The notes beneath the pieces were generated by a model. It ran no database searches. It saw nothing but the letters and a program-made list of their open reading frames with translations, and was not told the origin of the DNA. This document shows, piece by piece, positions 17,212 to 25,786 of a stretch of DNA of 64,000 bases. The stretch covers positions 62,001-126,000 of the forward strand of contig JBBDWL010000047.1 of the NCBI GenBank assembly GCA_040902895.1. Reading direction: 5' to 3'. The stretch is from JALYRV01 sp040902895 (GTDB lineage: Bacteria > Acidobacteriota > Vicinamibacteria > Vicinamibacterales > SCN-69-37). Made by a program: the position numbers and the translations under genes. Position 1 is the first letter of the stretch. Every line of letters begins with the position of its first letter.

Positions 17212-19385
17212 GGCGAAGGCTGCGCGCCGAACGCAAACGTGGCAACGACGCGCGTGCGGATCGTCGCGATGCGTCTTGCGAGGCTCAGGCGATCGACTGC
17301 ATCGCACGCCTCGGTGGTGAGCCGGCCGAGCACGTCCGCGTTGTGCACGCGCGCGCGATCGGCGCGGCGATCGAAGAGGCCTCGCTGCGTGAGCGCCGGG
17401 CGTGCCGACTCGCTCGCCGCCGCCACGACCGCGCGCTCGCGGAGGATCCGCCTGCATGCGCGTGCCGACAACAGTCGGTGCAGCTGCGATTGCCGCCGCC
17501 GCGTATTGTGTTCCGCCCACACGAGCGCGGCGGCTGAATCCGCGCCGACGGCCAGAAGCGTACGCTCGACGCAAACGCCGGCGGCATCGAGATATTCCTG
17601 TTCGATGACGGTGACCGGACCGGCTGGCGCCGGCGCGGTGTCACGCCGCCGATCGCCCGCCCGCAGGGTCCGAAGGCGACGGGCTTCCGCCGCGGCGAGC
17701 ACGTCCCATCGCCAGCCGCCGCTGGTTTCTTCCTCATACATGCGCGCGGTGAGGGACGTGACGCGCGCGAGCATGCCGGCGGCAAGTGCCGTGCGATCGA
17801 GCAGGAACGTGGCGTGCGCGCGCCGCGTCTGTCCGAGCCGATCGACACGCCCGATCCGCTGGCGCAGGCCGGGCGGGCGCCACGGCAAGTCGTAGTGCAC
17901 GATCCATCGGCAGCGCTGATGCAGGTTCAGACCCTGCGCGGCGACATCGGTCGCCACGAGCACGCGCGCCGAACCGGCCGTGAACGCCTGCAGCGCCGCG
18001 TCAACGACAGCCGGCGGAAGCTCGCCGTGCACGAGACGCACCCGCAGGTGCGGCGACAGGCGCTCCGCAAGCAGCAGCGCGGTGTCGCGAAAGCAGGTGA
18101 AGATCACGACCGGTTCGCCGGCTCTCTGAACGAGCCGGCGCAACGCGCGCAGCCGTCGATCCGCGTGCGCGGCACGCGCCGCCAGCCCGGCGAGGGTTTG
18201 CAGCCGCCGTCGCTCGCGCTCGACAGGAAGCCCGGTCCCGGCGCCGACGACGCCGGGATCATCGTCCGGTTCGAACAGCGACGGCTGCAACGCCTGCGGC
18301 TCGCGGCCCAGCAGCGAGAGCCTCCTGTCGATCGAGATTCGCAGCGCGTGAGGTGACGACAGCGCCCGCTTCACGAGCAGGCTCGAGAGAAGAGCAATCG
18401 CGGGCGTATCGTGCCGCGGTCCGTTCGCGATCCACCGCGTGTACTCGGCCAGGGCGTCATGAAGATCGGCGGCCGCGGTGTCCGGACGGATCCACACGCG
18501 CCGTTCAACTCGCTGCCGTCCTGACGCCGAGTGCCGAAGATGCACGAGCGCCTCCGGAGGGCGCGCCGCGCCCAGCGAGAAAAGCGCGCGCAGCCGCTCT
18601 CCACCGCCGTCAGATGGCGTTGCGGTCAGCAGCAGCACGCGCCGCGATCGCCGCGCGATGAGATCCGCGGCCCTGTGTCGCTCACTGTCGCCGCAGGCGA
18701 GGTGCGCCTCGTCGACGACGAGCAGGTCCCACATTGACGGTTCGAGCGAGTGCAGAACGTGCGGCTGCTTGAAGAAGTCGATCGAAGCAATGAGGCACCC
18801 GGGAAGAGACCAGATCGGCACACCGGCAGGAATCTCACGCTGCAGACTGCCGAGCGCCGCGGCATTGACGATGATCGACTCGATCGCGAGACGGCGGTGA
18901 AGCTCGGCTTGCCACTGGCGGAGCAGATGGCCCGGCGCGAGTATCAGGCAACGCCGATCGGATCCGCCGGCCAGGCACTCGGCAATTGCCAGCCCCGCCG
19001 ACACTGTCTTCCCCATGCCGGCGTCATCGGCCACGAGCACCCGCGCGTGGCCGTGCGCGAGCGCCAGGGCGGGCGCGAGCTGCCATGCGTGAATGTCGCC
19101 GCGCAGACGCTCGGCCGCGTGCAGCGCGAACGCCCTGCGCTGACTGCGCCTTGCCGCTTCGACAATCGCCAGCGCAGATTCGGCCGGCATCGGCTGCAGC
19201 GCCTCGCGTTCTGCGATCCAGGCCACCGGCTCGAACGGGCGCACCGCGACGAGCGTCTCGGTGGCGGCGTCGCGGCTGCGCGTGAGATGGAGAAACATCG
19301 GCGCGCGTGCGCGGCCGAACCGCTCGACTCGTTCGACGCGCCACGGCCAGCCGCGGGCGCCCGCGCGCGCGTGCAAAATCTGCAT
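17193..19385 (-). CDS. SNF2/RapA-like SF2 helicase (DrmD-like)
   Basis: A 730-residue superfamily-2 ATPase. Walker A is DDAGMGKT at 120-127 (the SNF2 usual form is DEMGLGKT), and Walker B is DEAH at 225-228. Motif III LTATPS and the C-terminal domain motifs VLVATDVAAQGLNL and QRIGRVDRLGQ are present. It would use ATP to move on or remodel DNA. It is coupled to the methyltransferase by a 19-bp overlap. The pair resembles the drmD-drmMI module of class 1 DISARM phage defence, but drmA, drmB and the PLD protein drmC are absent from the window. The queF gene lies 67 bp upstream on the same strand. Confidence 0.83.
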   Translation of the reverse strand: MQILHARAGARGWPWRVERVERFGRARAPMFLHLTRSRDAATETLVAVRPFEPVAWIAEREALQPMPAESALAIVEAARRSQRRAFALHAAERLRGDIHAWQLAPALALAHGHARVLVADDAGMGKTVSAGLAIAECLAGGSDRRCLILAPGHLLRQWQAELHRRLAIESIIVNAAALGSLQREIPAGVPIWSLPGCLIASIDFFKQPHVLHSLEPSMWDLLVVDEAHLACGDSERHRAADLIARRSRRVLLLTATPSDGGGERLRALFSLGAARPPEALVHLRHSASGRQRVERRVWIRPDTAAADLHDALAEYTRWIANGPRHDTPAIALLSSLLVKRALSSPHALRISIDRRLSLLGREPQALQPSLFEPDDDPGVVGAGTGLPVERERRRLQTLAGLAARAAHADRRLRALRRLVQRAGEPVVIFTCFRDTALLLAERLSPHLRVRLVHGELPPAVVDAALQAFTAGSARVLVATDVAAQGLNLHQRCRWIVHYDLPWRPPGLRQRIGRVDRLGQTRRAHATFLLDRTALAAGMLARVTSLTARMYEEETSGGWRWDVLAAAEARRLRTLRAGDRRRDTAPAPAGPVTVIEQEYLDAAGVCVERTLLAVGADSAAALVWAEHNTRRRQSQLHRLLSARACRRILRERAVVAAASESARPALTQRGLFDRRADRARVHNADVLGRLTTEACDAVDRLSLARRIATIRTRVVATFAFGAQPSPCPTDQ

Positions 19386-19452
19386 TGCCGCCTCCGCCTC
19401 CGAAGCGCAGGAACTGCGTAGAACTGAGAGCTGGAACTAGAACTGGAAGTGA

Positions 19453-19806
19453 CTAGGCAAGCTTCGGACCAGGGAACTGCGCCACGACGGTGGTGGTGAT
19501 GCCCCCGCGGGCCGAGAAGGCCCCGGTCACGGTCATCGTTCTCGGCTCGCACGCCTGCACCAGATCGTCGAGAATCTGGTTGGTGACGGCCTCATAGAAG
19601 ATTCCACGGTTCCTGAAGTCGAGCAGATAGTACTTGAGCGCCTTGAGCTCGATGCACCGGTCCCCGGGCACATACTGGATGCGGATCTCGCCGAAATCGG
19701 GCAGCCCCGTCTTGGGACAGACCGACGTAAACTCGGGGCAGCGGATGTCTATCTCGAAATCGCGCTCGGGGCGCGGGTTGGGGAACGTCTCGATCGCGGC
19801 GGCCAC
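19453..19806 (-). CDS. queF: NADPH-dependent 7-cyano-7-deazaguanine reductase
   Basis: A 117-residue unimodular QueF. It reduces preQ0 to preQ1 in queuosine synthesis. The catalytic cysteine is in SVCPKTG, and the family segments CIELKALKYYL and RNRGIFYEA are present. The length matches the short tunnelling-fold family. The GTG at 19806 follows a TACAAT box by seven bases, so the mRNA may be leaderless. The other queuosine genes are not in this window. It is also worth noting that it precedes a DNA methyltransferase pair, but QueF itself is ordinary. Confidence 0.95.
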   Translation of the reverse strand: MAAAIETFPNPRPERDFEIDIRCPEFTSVCPKTGLPDFGEIRIQYVPGDRCIELKALKYYLLDFRNRGIFYEAVTNQILDDLVQACEPRTMTVTGAFSARGGITTTVVAQFPGPKLA

Positions 19807-19813
19807 GGAGACG

Positions 19814-19819
19814 ATTGTA
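19814..19819 (-). promoter_or_regulatory. -10-like TACAAT for queF, leaderless
   Basis: On the minus strand TACAAT is followed by seven bases and the GTG of queF at 19806. No Shine-Dalgarno is present. Confidence 0.45.
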
Positions 19820-19904
19820 TATCCGGCGATTAATTCAGTAGGATACGACCCGATTTCAGAACACGGCGAATTCGGGACGAATGATCCTGAGAGGAGCGCG
19901 TCAG

Positions 19905-20222
19905 ATGCCAGGAAGTGACCCCATGACCGACGCCCGCAGAATGGGCAAGTCGGAGCTGTTCGCGCACTTCGCGGAGCGGTTCGACATGAAGCGCACGCAG
20001 GTCCGCGACCTGTTCGACGAGTTGACGTCGCTCGCCGAGAAAGAGCTCAAACGGTCGGGAGAGTTTCAGCTTCCCGGGATGGTGAAGCTCGTGCTGCAGA
20101 AACGGAAGGCGCGCATGGGCCGCAATCCGGCGACCGGCGAAGAGATCAACATCCCCGCGAAAACGGTCGTCAAGGCGCGCATCGTCAAGCAGATGAAGGA
20201 CGCGGTCCTGCCGAAGAAGTAG
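19905..20222 (+). CDS. HU/IHF-family DNA-binding protein
   Basis: A 105-residue protein. The segment KSELFAHFAERFDMKRTQVRDLFDEL matches the HU helical body, and the arm region has RMGRNPATGEEINIPAK, the DNA-minor-groove wedge of the family, here with the conserved RNP. It would bend and compact DNA. The ATG at 19905 has a GAGAGG site eight bases upstream; ATG at 19923 is an alternative. A strong TTCG hairpin follows the stop. It lies divergent from queF. Confidence 0.88.
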   Translation: MPGSDPMTDARRMGKSELFAHFAERFDMKRTQVRDLFDELTSLAEKELKRSGEFQLPGMVKLVLQKRKARMGRNPATGEEINIPAKTVVKARIVKQMKDAVLPKK

Positions 20223-20223
20223 G

Positions 20224-20244
20224 GACAGGCTTCGGCCTGTCTTT
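20224..20244. terminator. TTCG-loop intrinsic terminator, probably two-way
   Basis: GACAGGC (20224-20230), loop TTCG, GCCTGTC (20235-20241) then TTT. It lies directly after the HU stop and reaches the stop of the convergent small gene at 20243, so it may end transcription from both sides. Confidence 0.65.
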
Positions 20245-20497
20245 ACGCCGCGACGGTGGCGCGGGCCGCGAGCATACGGCTCCAGAGCACGGCCGGCACC
20301 AGGCGATCGACCTTCGACTCGAGCCCGGTCATCGAGTCATCGTCGATGATGATGCGATCGGTGGCATCGATCAGCACTTCGGAGCTGTAGCGCCGTCCGC
20401 CCCGGGCCGTGCGCTGCTCGAAGTACCGGACGTCAATCACTGGTCCGTCGAGCTCGAGCCGCGTCGTCTTTACCAGTTTGCGAAGCATCTGATTCAT
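20243..20497 (-). CDS. Small conserved-looking protein of unknown function
   Basis: An 84-residue soluble protein, last gene of the radical SAM/peptide operon, starting 4 bases after the kinase stop. It has a basic N-terminus, two short beta-like stretches (GPVIDVRYFEQR and SEVLIDATDRIIIDD) and no cysteines or membrane helix. The ATG at 20497 lies directly against an AAGG site, so the second ATG at 20488 may be used. I do not recognise the family. Its place suggests it may act with the kinase or the peptides, but this is only context. Confidence 0.6.
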   Translation of the reverse strand: MNQMLRKLVKTTRLELDGPVIDVRYFEQRTARGGRRYSSEVLIDATDRIIIDDDSMTGLESKVDRLVPAVLWSRMLAARATVAA

Positions 20498-20501
20498 CCT
20501 T

Positions 20502-22253
20502 TCAACCGGCGGCCTCCATGGCCATCGGGCGTGCTGTGGTTGCGGGGAAGTCGAGCGTGAATGTCGTGCCGCGGCCGACTTCGCTCACGAGCGCGATCGT
20601 GCCGCCGAGCTGCTCGACAATCTTCTTGCTGATGGCGAGACCCAGGCCGAGGCCGCGGCGCTTGGTCGTCACGAAATCATCGAAAATCTTTGGAAGACGA
20701 TCCGCCGGGATGCCGCAGCCGGTGTCGGCGATGATGACGCGCGCGCGATCGCCCGACACTGCGGTCGACACCGTGACGTCGCCGCCCGGCGCGGTGGCCT
20801 GCAGCGCATTGAGAATCAGGTTGCGATAGACGCGGCCAAGCGCGAACACGTCGCCCTCGATGAACGGCGCGGCAGGCGTGAGGCTCGCGTTGATCGTGAG
20901 GCCCGCGGTCTCGGCGACCGGCCGCATCGTCTCGATCACGTCCGCGATCGTGCGGTTCAGATCGAGCGGGAAGTGCTCGAGCGGAATCGGCCGCGCGACG
21001 TTGCGCAGGTCTTCGAGCACCCGCTTGATTGCGGCGAGCTCGCGATCGACCGTCCGCCGGAACAGATCGCGGTACTCCAGATCGTCGTGCATCTTCAGAA
21101 TCAGCTTGCAGCTGTTGCCGATGTTCTGAATCGGATGTGAGATGTCGTGCACGAGGCCGGCCGCGATGCGCCCGAACATCGCCTGCCGCTCCTGCTTTCT
21201 GACGTTGTCGGTGAGCTCGACCAGCTTATCGGCCATGGAATTGAAGGCGTTCCCCAGTTCGCTGACCTCGTCGCCGCCGTCCACGTGCACGCGCTCTTCG
21301 AGCCGGCCCTCGGCAATAGCCTGCGTGCCGGTCTTGACGGCGAGGATGCGCCCGATGAAGTGGCGGCCCCAGCGGAATCCGATGCCGACGCTGACGACAA
21401 GCGCGAGGAGCGCGGCACTCACGAGCACCCAGCGGGTGCGCCGGGCGATCTCGTAGGCTTCGTGCGTCGGCTGCTCGACGACCACCCACCAGTCCGGCCC
21501 CTCGACCGGAGCCACGACGCCAAGCATGGTGACGCCGGCGGCGTTGGGATATTCGAGTGACGTGGTCTGGCGCGAGCGTGCCTGATCGATCAGGGCCTGC
21601 GCCGCGTAGCTGCCATCCTCGATGGCGACGCGGCGCTTCTCGTCAGGATTGCCGTGCGCGATGAGGCGGCCCTCCTGCGTGGCGAGCACCGCGAATCCCT
21701 GCTGTCCGACCCTGAGCCGATCGACCAGCCGCCAGAGCTCTTCGAGTGAGAGCTCGCCGACGAGCCAGCCCGATTCGGGCGCATCCGCTGACGACACCCG
21801 CACCGAGACGCGCGTCGTGGGCAGCAGATCATCGTCGACCGTGACCGGGGATATATAGGTGTCGCGGCTGCCAACGAGGGCTGCATCGGGCGTCTTCAGG
21901 GTCGTGGCGCCGACTCGACTCGCCGCCACCAGCTTCCCGTTGCCGTCGAAGAGCGCGATTTCCCTGAGCTCGGGAAAATCGAGTGCGTAGTTCTTGAGTG
22001 TGCGGTCCTGCTGCCAGAGCGCCTGCCTCGTATCGCGGAGGTGCGCGGCAAGCGCACGCAGCACCTTGATGTTGTTGTCCAGGTACTGGTCGACCTGCTG
22101 GGCCGCGCGCGTGGCCACGTGCAGGTTGCCCTTGGTGACCGACTCGCGCGTGCTCCGCGCGAGCGACTGAATCGAAATGAATCCGTACGCGAGCAGCGGG
22201 GCCACGGCGGCGATGGCCATGAAGAGCACGAAACGCGCCTTGATGCTTTTCAT
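20502..22253 (-). CDS. Cache/HAMP sensor histidine kinase (NtrB-like output)
   Basis: A 583-residue membrane kinase. An N-terminal helix (about 8-28), a periplasmic double-Cache region (about 40-275), a second helix (about 285-305) and a HAMP domain lead to the dimerisation helix with GLVHDISHPIQN (phospho-acceptor His) and a HATPase domain with NLILNALQA, ADTGCGIP and GLGLGLAISKKIVEQ. It should phosphorylate a response regulator. The kinase is the fifth gene of the operon, nine bases after the solute-binding protein stop. The nearest regulator is the NtrC-type activator at 25924-27309, its likely partner (inference). Confidence 0.88.
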   Translation of the reverse strand: MKSIKARFVLFMAIAAVAPLLAYGFISIQSLARSTRESVTKGNLHVATRAAQQVDQYLDNNIKVLRALAAHLRDTRQALWQQDRTLKNYALDFPELREIALFDGNGKLVAASRVGATTLKTPDAALVGSRDTYISPVTVDDDLLPTTRVSVRVSSADAPESGWLVGELSLEELWRLVDRLRVGQQGFAVLATQEGRLIAHGNPDEKRRVAIEDGSYAAQALIDQARSRQTTSLEYPNAAGVTMLGVVAPVEGPDWWVVVEQPTHEAYEIARRTRWVLVSAALLALVVSVGIGFRWGRHFIGRILAVKTGTQAIAEGRLEERVHVDGGDEVSELGNAFNSMADKLVELTDNVRKQERQAMFGRIAAGLVHDISHPIQNIGNSCKLILKMHDDLEYRDLFRRTVDRELAAIKRVLEDLRNVARPIPLEHFPLDLNRTIADVIETMRPVAETAGLTINASLTPAAPFIEGDVFALGRVYRNLILNALQATAPGGDVTVSTAVSGDRARVIIADTGCGIPADRLPKIFDDFVTTKRRGLGLGLAISKKIVEQLGGTIALVSEVGRGTTFTLDFPATTARPMAMEAAG

Positions 22254-22262
22254 GCGGGGCGC

Positions 22263-23747
22263 TCAGTTCGTCCGTGACGGCGCGAGCTTCCAGCGCGCGA
22301 TCGTGTGAAAAATATCTTCGGGACCTTCGGGTATCGCAAACTGCCGGCTCACCGCGCGCGCGATTTCCGGATACGCGATGAAAATCGCCGGCGGATCGTC
22401 TCGCATGACGTCCTGCACCACCCGCACCGCGGCTTTCACCTCGTCATCGCTTTCCGCTAATCGCATGCGATCAAGGGCCGCGTCGGCTGCGTTGTAGCCA
22501 GGGAACATCGGCGCCGGCCCCGAGTGAAAATACTTGTACGTGTAGGCGAGGCTGCGCACATTGGTCAGCGGGAGCAGGAACGCATCGAAGTCGCCCGTGC
22601 CGATGCGGGGTCCGATGGCGGTCAGCGGGAGCAGCTCGATCGACATGTCGACATCAACCAGCGCGAGTTGCCGCTGTATCGCCTGCGCGAATTTCTCGAG
22701 CGGCTCATACACGATGCAGTGAAAGGCGAGACGGCTCGGCATGCGATCGCCGGTGCTGGCGTGAAGCGACGTGCGCCCGGCCGCCTTCAGCAGCTGCAGG
22801 GCCGCGGTCCTGTCGGGCGGGTAGGCCGCGCGCGATGCGTCGACTGCCCAATGACGCGGCCACAAATGATCGTACGCCGGCACGCCGTGTCCCCGCAGTG
22901 CCGTTTGAATGATCTCGTCTCGATCGATTGCGAGATTGAGCGCGCGCCGAATCCGCTTGTCCTTGAACTCGGGACGTCCCAGGTTGAAGGCGAGAAGGTA
23001 GGTGTAAGGCCGCAGGAACGCGGACACTGTGACGGTGCTTTCGGTCTCGACGAAGTCGCGTGCTTCCGGGCTGACTTCGTAAAGCACGTTAATCTCGCCG
23101 CGCATCAGCGCCGCCCAGGCGTTGCGCTGGTCTTCGTACTGCTTGAGACTGACCTCCCGGATCGAAGGCGCCCCGCGATGGTACGCGTCGAACGCGCGAA
23201 AGACGATCCCTCCCGCGTTCTGCGGATCCGCAAAGAATGGCCCTGTGCCCACTCTAACCTCCTCGCCGGTCGCAATCGACACGTCGATGAGGCCATCGAG
23301 CAGAAGCGGCGACGGCGTGTCCTGGACGATCTCGAATGTCAGATCGTCGACCCGCGAGACCTCGCGCGCGCCAATCAAAGCACCGAGGCTGGTCTTGAGC
23401 GCGGGGAGGATCACCTCGCTGGTCAGCGGGGCGCCGTTGTGAAAGCGGACGCCCTTCTTCAGATGAAATCGCCACGTCCGTCCGTCGGCCGACCGCTCCC
23501 ACCGTTCGATCAGCCGCGGTACGATTTCGCCATTCGTGCCAATCGACACGAGCGTTTCGTTGACGAGCGCGCCGGTCAGATACTGAAGACCGGCGACGCC
23601 GCTGGGTCCGCCTTCCCGCGGTGCAACAACCCCGACCCGGACCACGCCCGCATCGGCGTCCGGATTCGGACGTGCCGTGCAGGTCGAGGCGGCCACACAG
23701 GCGGCCGCCATCATGACCCTGACGCGCTTGAGTCCAGGCTGTTGCAC
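22263..23747 (-). CDS. Family-5 extracellular solute-binding protein without permease
   Basis: A 494-residue DppA/OppA-like periplasmic protein. A basic start, a hydrophobic core and an AAST-C-like site suggest a signal peptide, perhaps lipoprotein, though the lipobox is atypical. The family segment WRFHLKKGVRFHNGAPLTS is clear, as are the N- and C-lobe features. It would bind peptides, opines or other small ligands. No ABC permease or ATPase gene adjoins it. It is placed 19 bases after the second peptide gene and nine before the sensor kinase, so a ligand-presenting partner of the kinase is a reasonable guess. GTG start at 23747; an ATG at 23714 is possible. Confidence 0.85.
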   Translation of the reverse strand: MQQPGLKRVRVMMAAACVAASTCTARPNPDADAGVVRVGVVAPREGGPSGVAGLQYLTGALVNETLVSIGTNGEIVPRLIERWERSADGRTWRFHLKKGVRFHNGAPLTSEVILPALKTSLGALIGAREVSRVDDLTFEIVQDTPSPLLLDGLIDVSIATGEEVRVGTGPFFADPQNAGGIVFRAFDAYHRGAPSIREVSLKQYEDQRNAWAALMRGEINVLYEVSPEARDFVETESTVTVSAFLRPYTYLLAFNLGRPEFKDKRIRRALNLAIDRDEIIQTALRGHGVPAYDHLWPRHWAVDASRAAYPPDRTAALQLLKAAGRTSLHASTGDRMPSRLAFHCIVYEPLEKFAQAIQRQLALVDVDMSIELLPLTAIGPRIGTGDFDAFLLPLTNVRSLAYTYKYFHSGPAPMFPGYNAADAALDRMRLAESDDEVKAAVRVVQDVMRDDPPAIFIAYPEIARAVSRQFAIPEGPEDIFHTIARWKLAPSRTN

Positions 23748-23766
23748 GAGCTCGGTTGCGATCGGC

Positions 23767-23868
23767 CTACTTGCGCGGCGTCTCCGGCGGCACGTCCATG
23801 ACCCACGGGCACACGTTTTCGCCGATGTTTCTTCCAGCCTTGGTCACGACTTTGATATTGAGCTTCAT
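23767..23868 (-). CDS. Short peptide 2, candidate RiPP precursor (PWxxDVP)
   Basis: A 33-residue open reading frame starting at the ATG at 23868, with an AGGA site eight bases upstream. It has a basic N-terminal half, no signal peptide, and a core CPWVMDVPP near residues 20-28, ending in PRK. A second small gene upstream shares PW-x-x-DVP but little else, which is the pattern of leader and core in peptides modified by radical SAM enzymes. A single cysteine precedes the PW motif. It lies 56 bp after peptide 1 and 19 bp before the solute-binding gene. I know of no named family for it; the modification is unknown. Confidence 0.75.
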   Translation of the reverse strand: MKLNIKVVTKAGRNIGENVCPWVMDVPPETPRK

Positions 23869-23924
23869 GGTTGATGTCCTGTTCGTATCTGGTTAAGTGT
23901 TCGGTTATTGGTTGACGACTCGGT

Positions 23925-24014
23925 CTAACGGAGCTGGTCGACAGGAACGTCAACGAGCCACGGGCGCAGGATGCCGGCCTTCGGTTTGCCGGTGCCTTTC
24001 TTGTGCTTGGTCAT
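23925..24014 (-). CDS. Short peptide 1, candidate RiPP precursor (PWxxDVP)
   Basis: A 29-residue open reading frame starting at the ATG at 24014, 51 bases after the radical SAM stop. The first 13 residues are very basic (five Lys, one His); the core is RPWLVDVPVDQLR, ending at the stop. The match to peptide 2 is confined to PW-x-x-DVP, with hydrophobic residues between. It has no cysteine, so the modification cannot depend on one in both peptides. The ribosome site (AGAGAG) is weak. The call depends on its repeat in peptide 2 and on its position. Confidence 0.75.
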   Translation of the reverse strand: MTKHKKGTGKPKAGILRPWLVDVPVDQLR

Positions 24015-24039
24015 GTGCTTCTCTCTTCTGCTGTGAAAT

Positions 24040-24060
24040 GGCGCGGGACCATCCCGCGCC
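24040..24060 (-). promoter_or_regulatory. Hairpin between radical SAM gene and peptide genes
   Basis: GGCGCGGGA (24040-24048) and TCCCGCGCC (24052-24060) form a perfect 9-bp stem with a 3-base loop just after the radical SAM stop. No T run follows on the minus strand, so it is not a normal intrinsic terminator. It may be a processing or stabilising hairpin that lets the peptide mRNA accumulate separately. Confidence 0.5.
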
Positions 24061-24065
24061 AATGG

Positions 24066-25511
24066 TTACGAGGCGGCCGCTGCCGCCGGCGTCGCTTGGC
24101 CAGGCCGCATCCCTGCGGCCTTAAGGGCCAGTGCCTTCACGCCGGCCTCGAACACCGGCAGATGGCAGTTGGGTTTCTGGACGTCGCCGAACTCGGCGTG
24201 CGCCGCAGTCGTACAGCCGCCGGCGCAGACCGGGATGAACGCGCAGTCGCCGCATTCCTTCCAGGCCGCGAGCGCTTCATATTTGCCGGCGGTCGCGATC
24301 TGGCCGACATCGCGCCGGCCGTGAATGTTGCCCACCGACTGCTGTTTCTCGCCGGCGAATCCGGGACACGCGTAGAGCGCCCCCTCGGGTCCGATGGTCT
24401 GGGCGTGCTTCTTGTGAATCTCACAGGGGCCCATGTGCACGCCATCCATCGTGTAAAACCCGCGCTTCTCGGTTTCCTCGCGCAGATAGTTCATCTGCTC
24501 GTCGACGAAGTGGCAGTTGTCGCAGATGCTGCTGGCCTTGCCGCTGCCGATGCCCGAGCCCGCGGCGGTCATGCAGGCGCCCGCGAGCGGCTTGCCGCCG
24601 TCGCCGATCGCCGTGAGCGGGATGATGTTCTTTGCCGGCGCCGGCGACTTGATGACGGGCTTGAATGCGACCTTCGCCAGGCGCGGCGCGAACTCCTGCT
24701 CGGCGAGAAAATCGAGCAGCGCCGGATAGCTGTCCACCGATGCGGCGTCGAAGTTGCCGCCGATCGAGATGCGCACTTTTGGCGCGACCTTGCGCACGTT
24801 CGCGATGATCTTGTCGAACGTCCCCTGCCCGCCGCGCAGCGGCCGCATCTTGTTGTGCGTGTCGCGATCGCCGTCCAGCGTCACCTTGATGCCGTTGAGG
24901 CCGTACGGGATCAGGCGATCCGCGACATTCTCGGTCAGCAACAGCCCGTTGGTGATCACGTTGATCAGCATCTCGATGCCCCGCGCCTGCGTCACCTTCC
25001 ACATTTCCTCCGCGAGGAAATAGCAGACCGGCAGGTTCAGCAGCGGCTCGCCGCCGAAGAGCGTGAGTACGTACCGCGTCGGCTTGATGGCGTCGAGCCG
25101 GCCCTCGGCCCACCTGACGAGATCCGCGGCCGTCTCGAGCGACATCTTCGTCGCGTTCTTGTTGTAGTCGCCGTGATCGCCCTGGATGCAGTAATCGCAC
25201 GCGAAGTTGCACTGCAGCGTCGTGAGCACCGTCATCCGGAACTGCGAGGTGTCTTCGCGCACGTCGCGGAAGAACTGATCGAGCGTCTGGCGCTCGGTCT
25301 GCCGGTCGGGCACCAGAAAGCCGTTGTCGGCGAGCGTCTCGAGCGCGGACTTTTCTTCCTGGCTCCATGCCGGCGCAGGATCCGCGGCGCGTGCGAGCAG
25401 CGACGCGACGTCACTCGACACCAGCAGCTGCGCGTCCGAGAACGTGTTCATGAGGAACACCTCGTCGCGGCCCGGCACCGGCACCTGCACGTTGAACATC
25501 GAAGGCTGCAT
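24066..25511 (-). CDS. Radical SAM/SPASM peptide maturase
   Basis: A 481-residue enzyme. The radical SAM cluster is C101-x3-C105-x2-C108 (CNFACDYC), with GGEPLL after it. The C-terminal SPASM domain shows C-x13-G-x4-C (from GPCEI to YACPG) and CGDCAFIPVCAGGC (CX2CX5CX3C), so two auxiliary iron-sulfur clusters are expected. An extra ICDNC lies between. Residues 1-90 look like the N-terminal helical region common in peptide-modifying members. Such enzymes form carbon or thioether links, or epimerise, on ribosomal peptides. Two PW-x-x-DVP peptides lie directly downstream. The ATG at 25511 fits a sigma-54-type start about 100 bases upstream. The substrate class is inferred from context. Confidence 0.9.
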   Translation of the reverse strand: MQPSMFNVQVPVPGRDEVFLMNTFSDAQLLVSSDVASLLARAADPAPAWSQEEKSALETLADNGFLVPDRQTERQTLDQFFRDVREDTSQFRMTVLTTLQCNFACDYCIQGDHGDYNKNATKMSLETAADLVRWAEGRLDAIKPTRYVLTLFGGEPLLNLPVCYFLAEEMWKVTQARGIEMLINVITNGLLLTENVADRLIPYGLNGIKVTLDGDRDTHNKMRPLRGGQGTFDKIIANVRKVAPKVRISIGGNFDAASVDSYPALLDFLAEQEFAPRLAKVAFKPVIKSPAPAKNIIPLTAIGDGGKPLAGACMTAAGSGIGSGKASSICDNCHFVDEQMNYLREETEKRGFYTMDGVHMGPCEIHKKHAQTIGPEGALYACPGFAGEKQQSVGNIHGRRDVGQIATAGKYEALAAWKECGDCAFIPVCAGGCTTAAHAEFGDVQKPNCHLPVFEAGVKALALKAAGMRPGQATPAAAAAS

Positions 25512-25624
25512 TACATGACTCCTGAAAGACGCACACTGATACCCCGAGCGCGTCCCTGATGGACGTGAGCGGCCAATGACACACACTGGTTGAGGTGGTC
25601 CGAACTGGACCGGTTTGCAGTTAG

Positions 25625-25640
25625 TGCAACCCGCGTTCCG
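25625..25640 (-). promoter_or_regulatory. Sigma-54 (-24/-12) promoter of the peptide operon
   Basis: On the minus strand CGGAACG-CGGG-TTGCA matches the sigma-54 consensus YGGNACG-N4-TTGCW, with GG and GC exactly ten bases apart. Transcription would start about 25613, giving a leader of about 100 bases before the ATG at 25511. The NtrC-type activator upstream strengthens the call. Confidence 0.7.
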
Positions 25641-25786
25641 GAGAACCGGTTCACGCGCATTGGCGGGCGCACGATTGAAGATGCTCGCGCCATTCGGCCC
25701 TAAGTTGGTGAAAAAGAAGAGAGAATCCGGGCTCGCGCGGCGCCGGCGGCCGGGAACGAGCCCCGACGGCGAGAGGTCACTTTACA

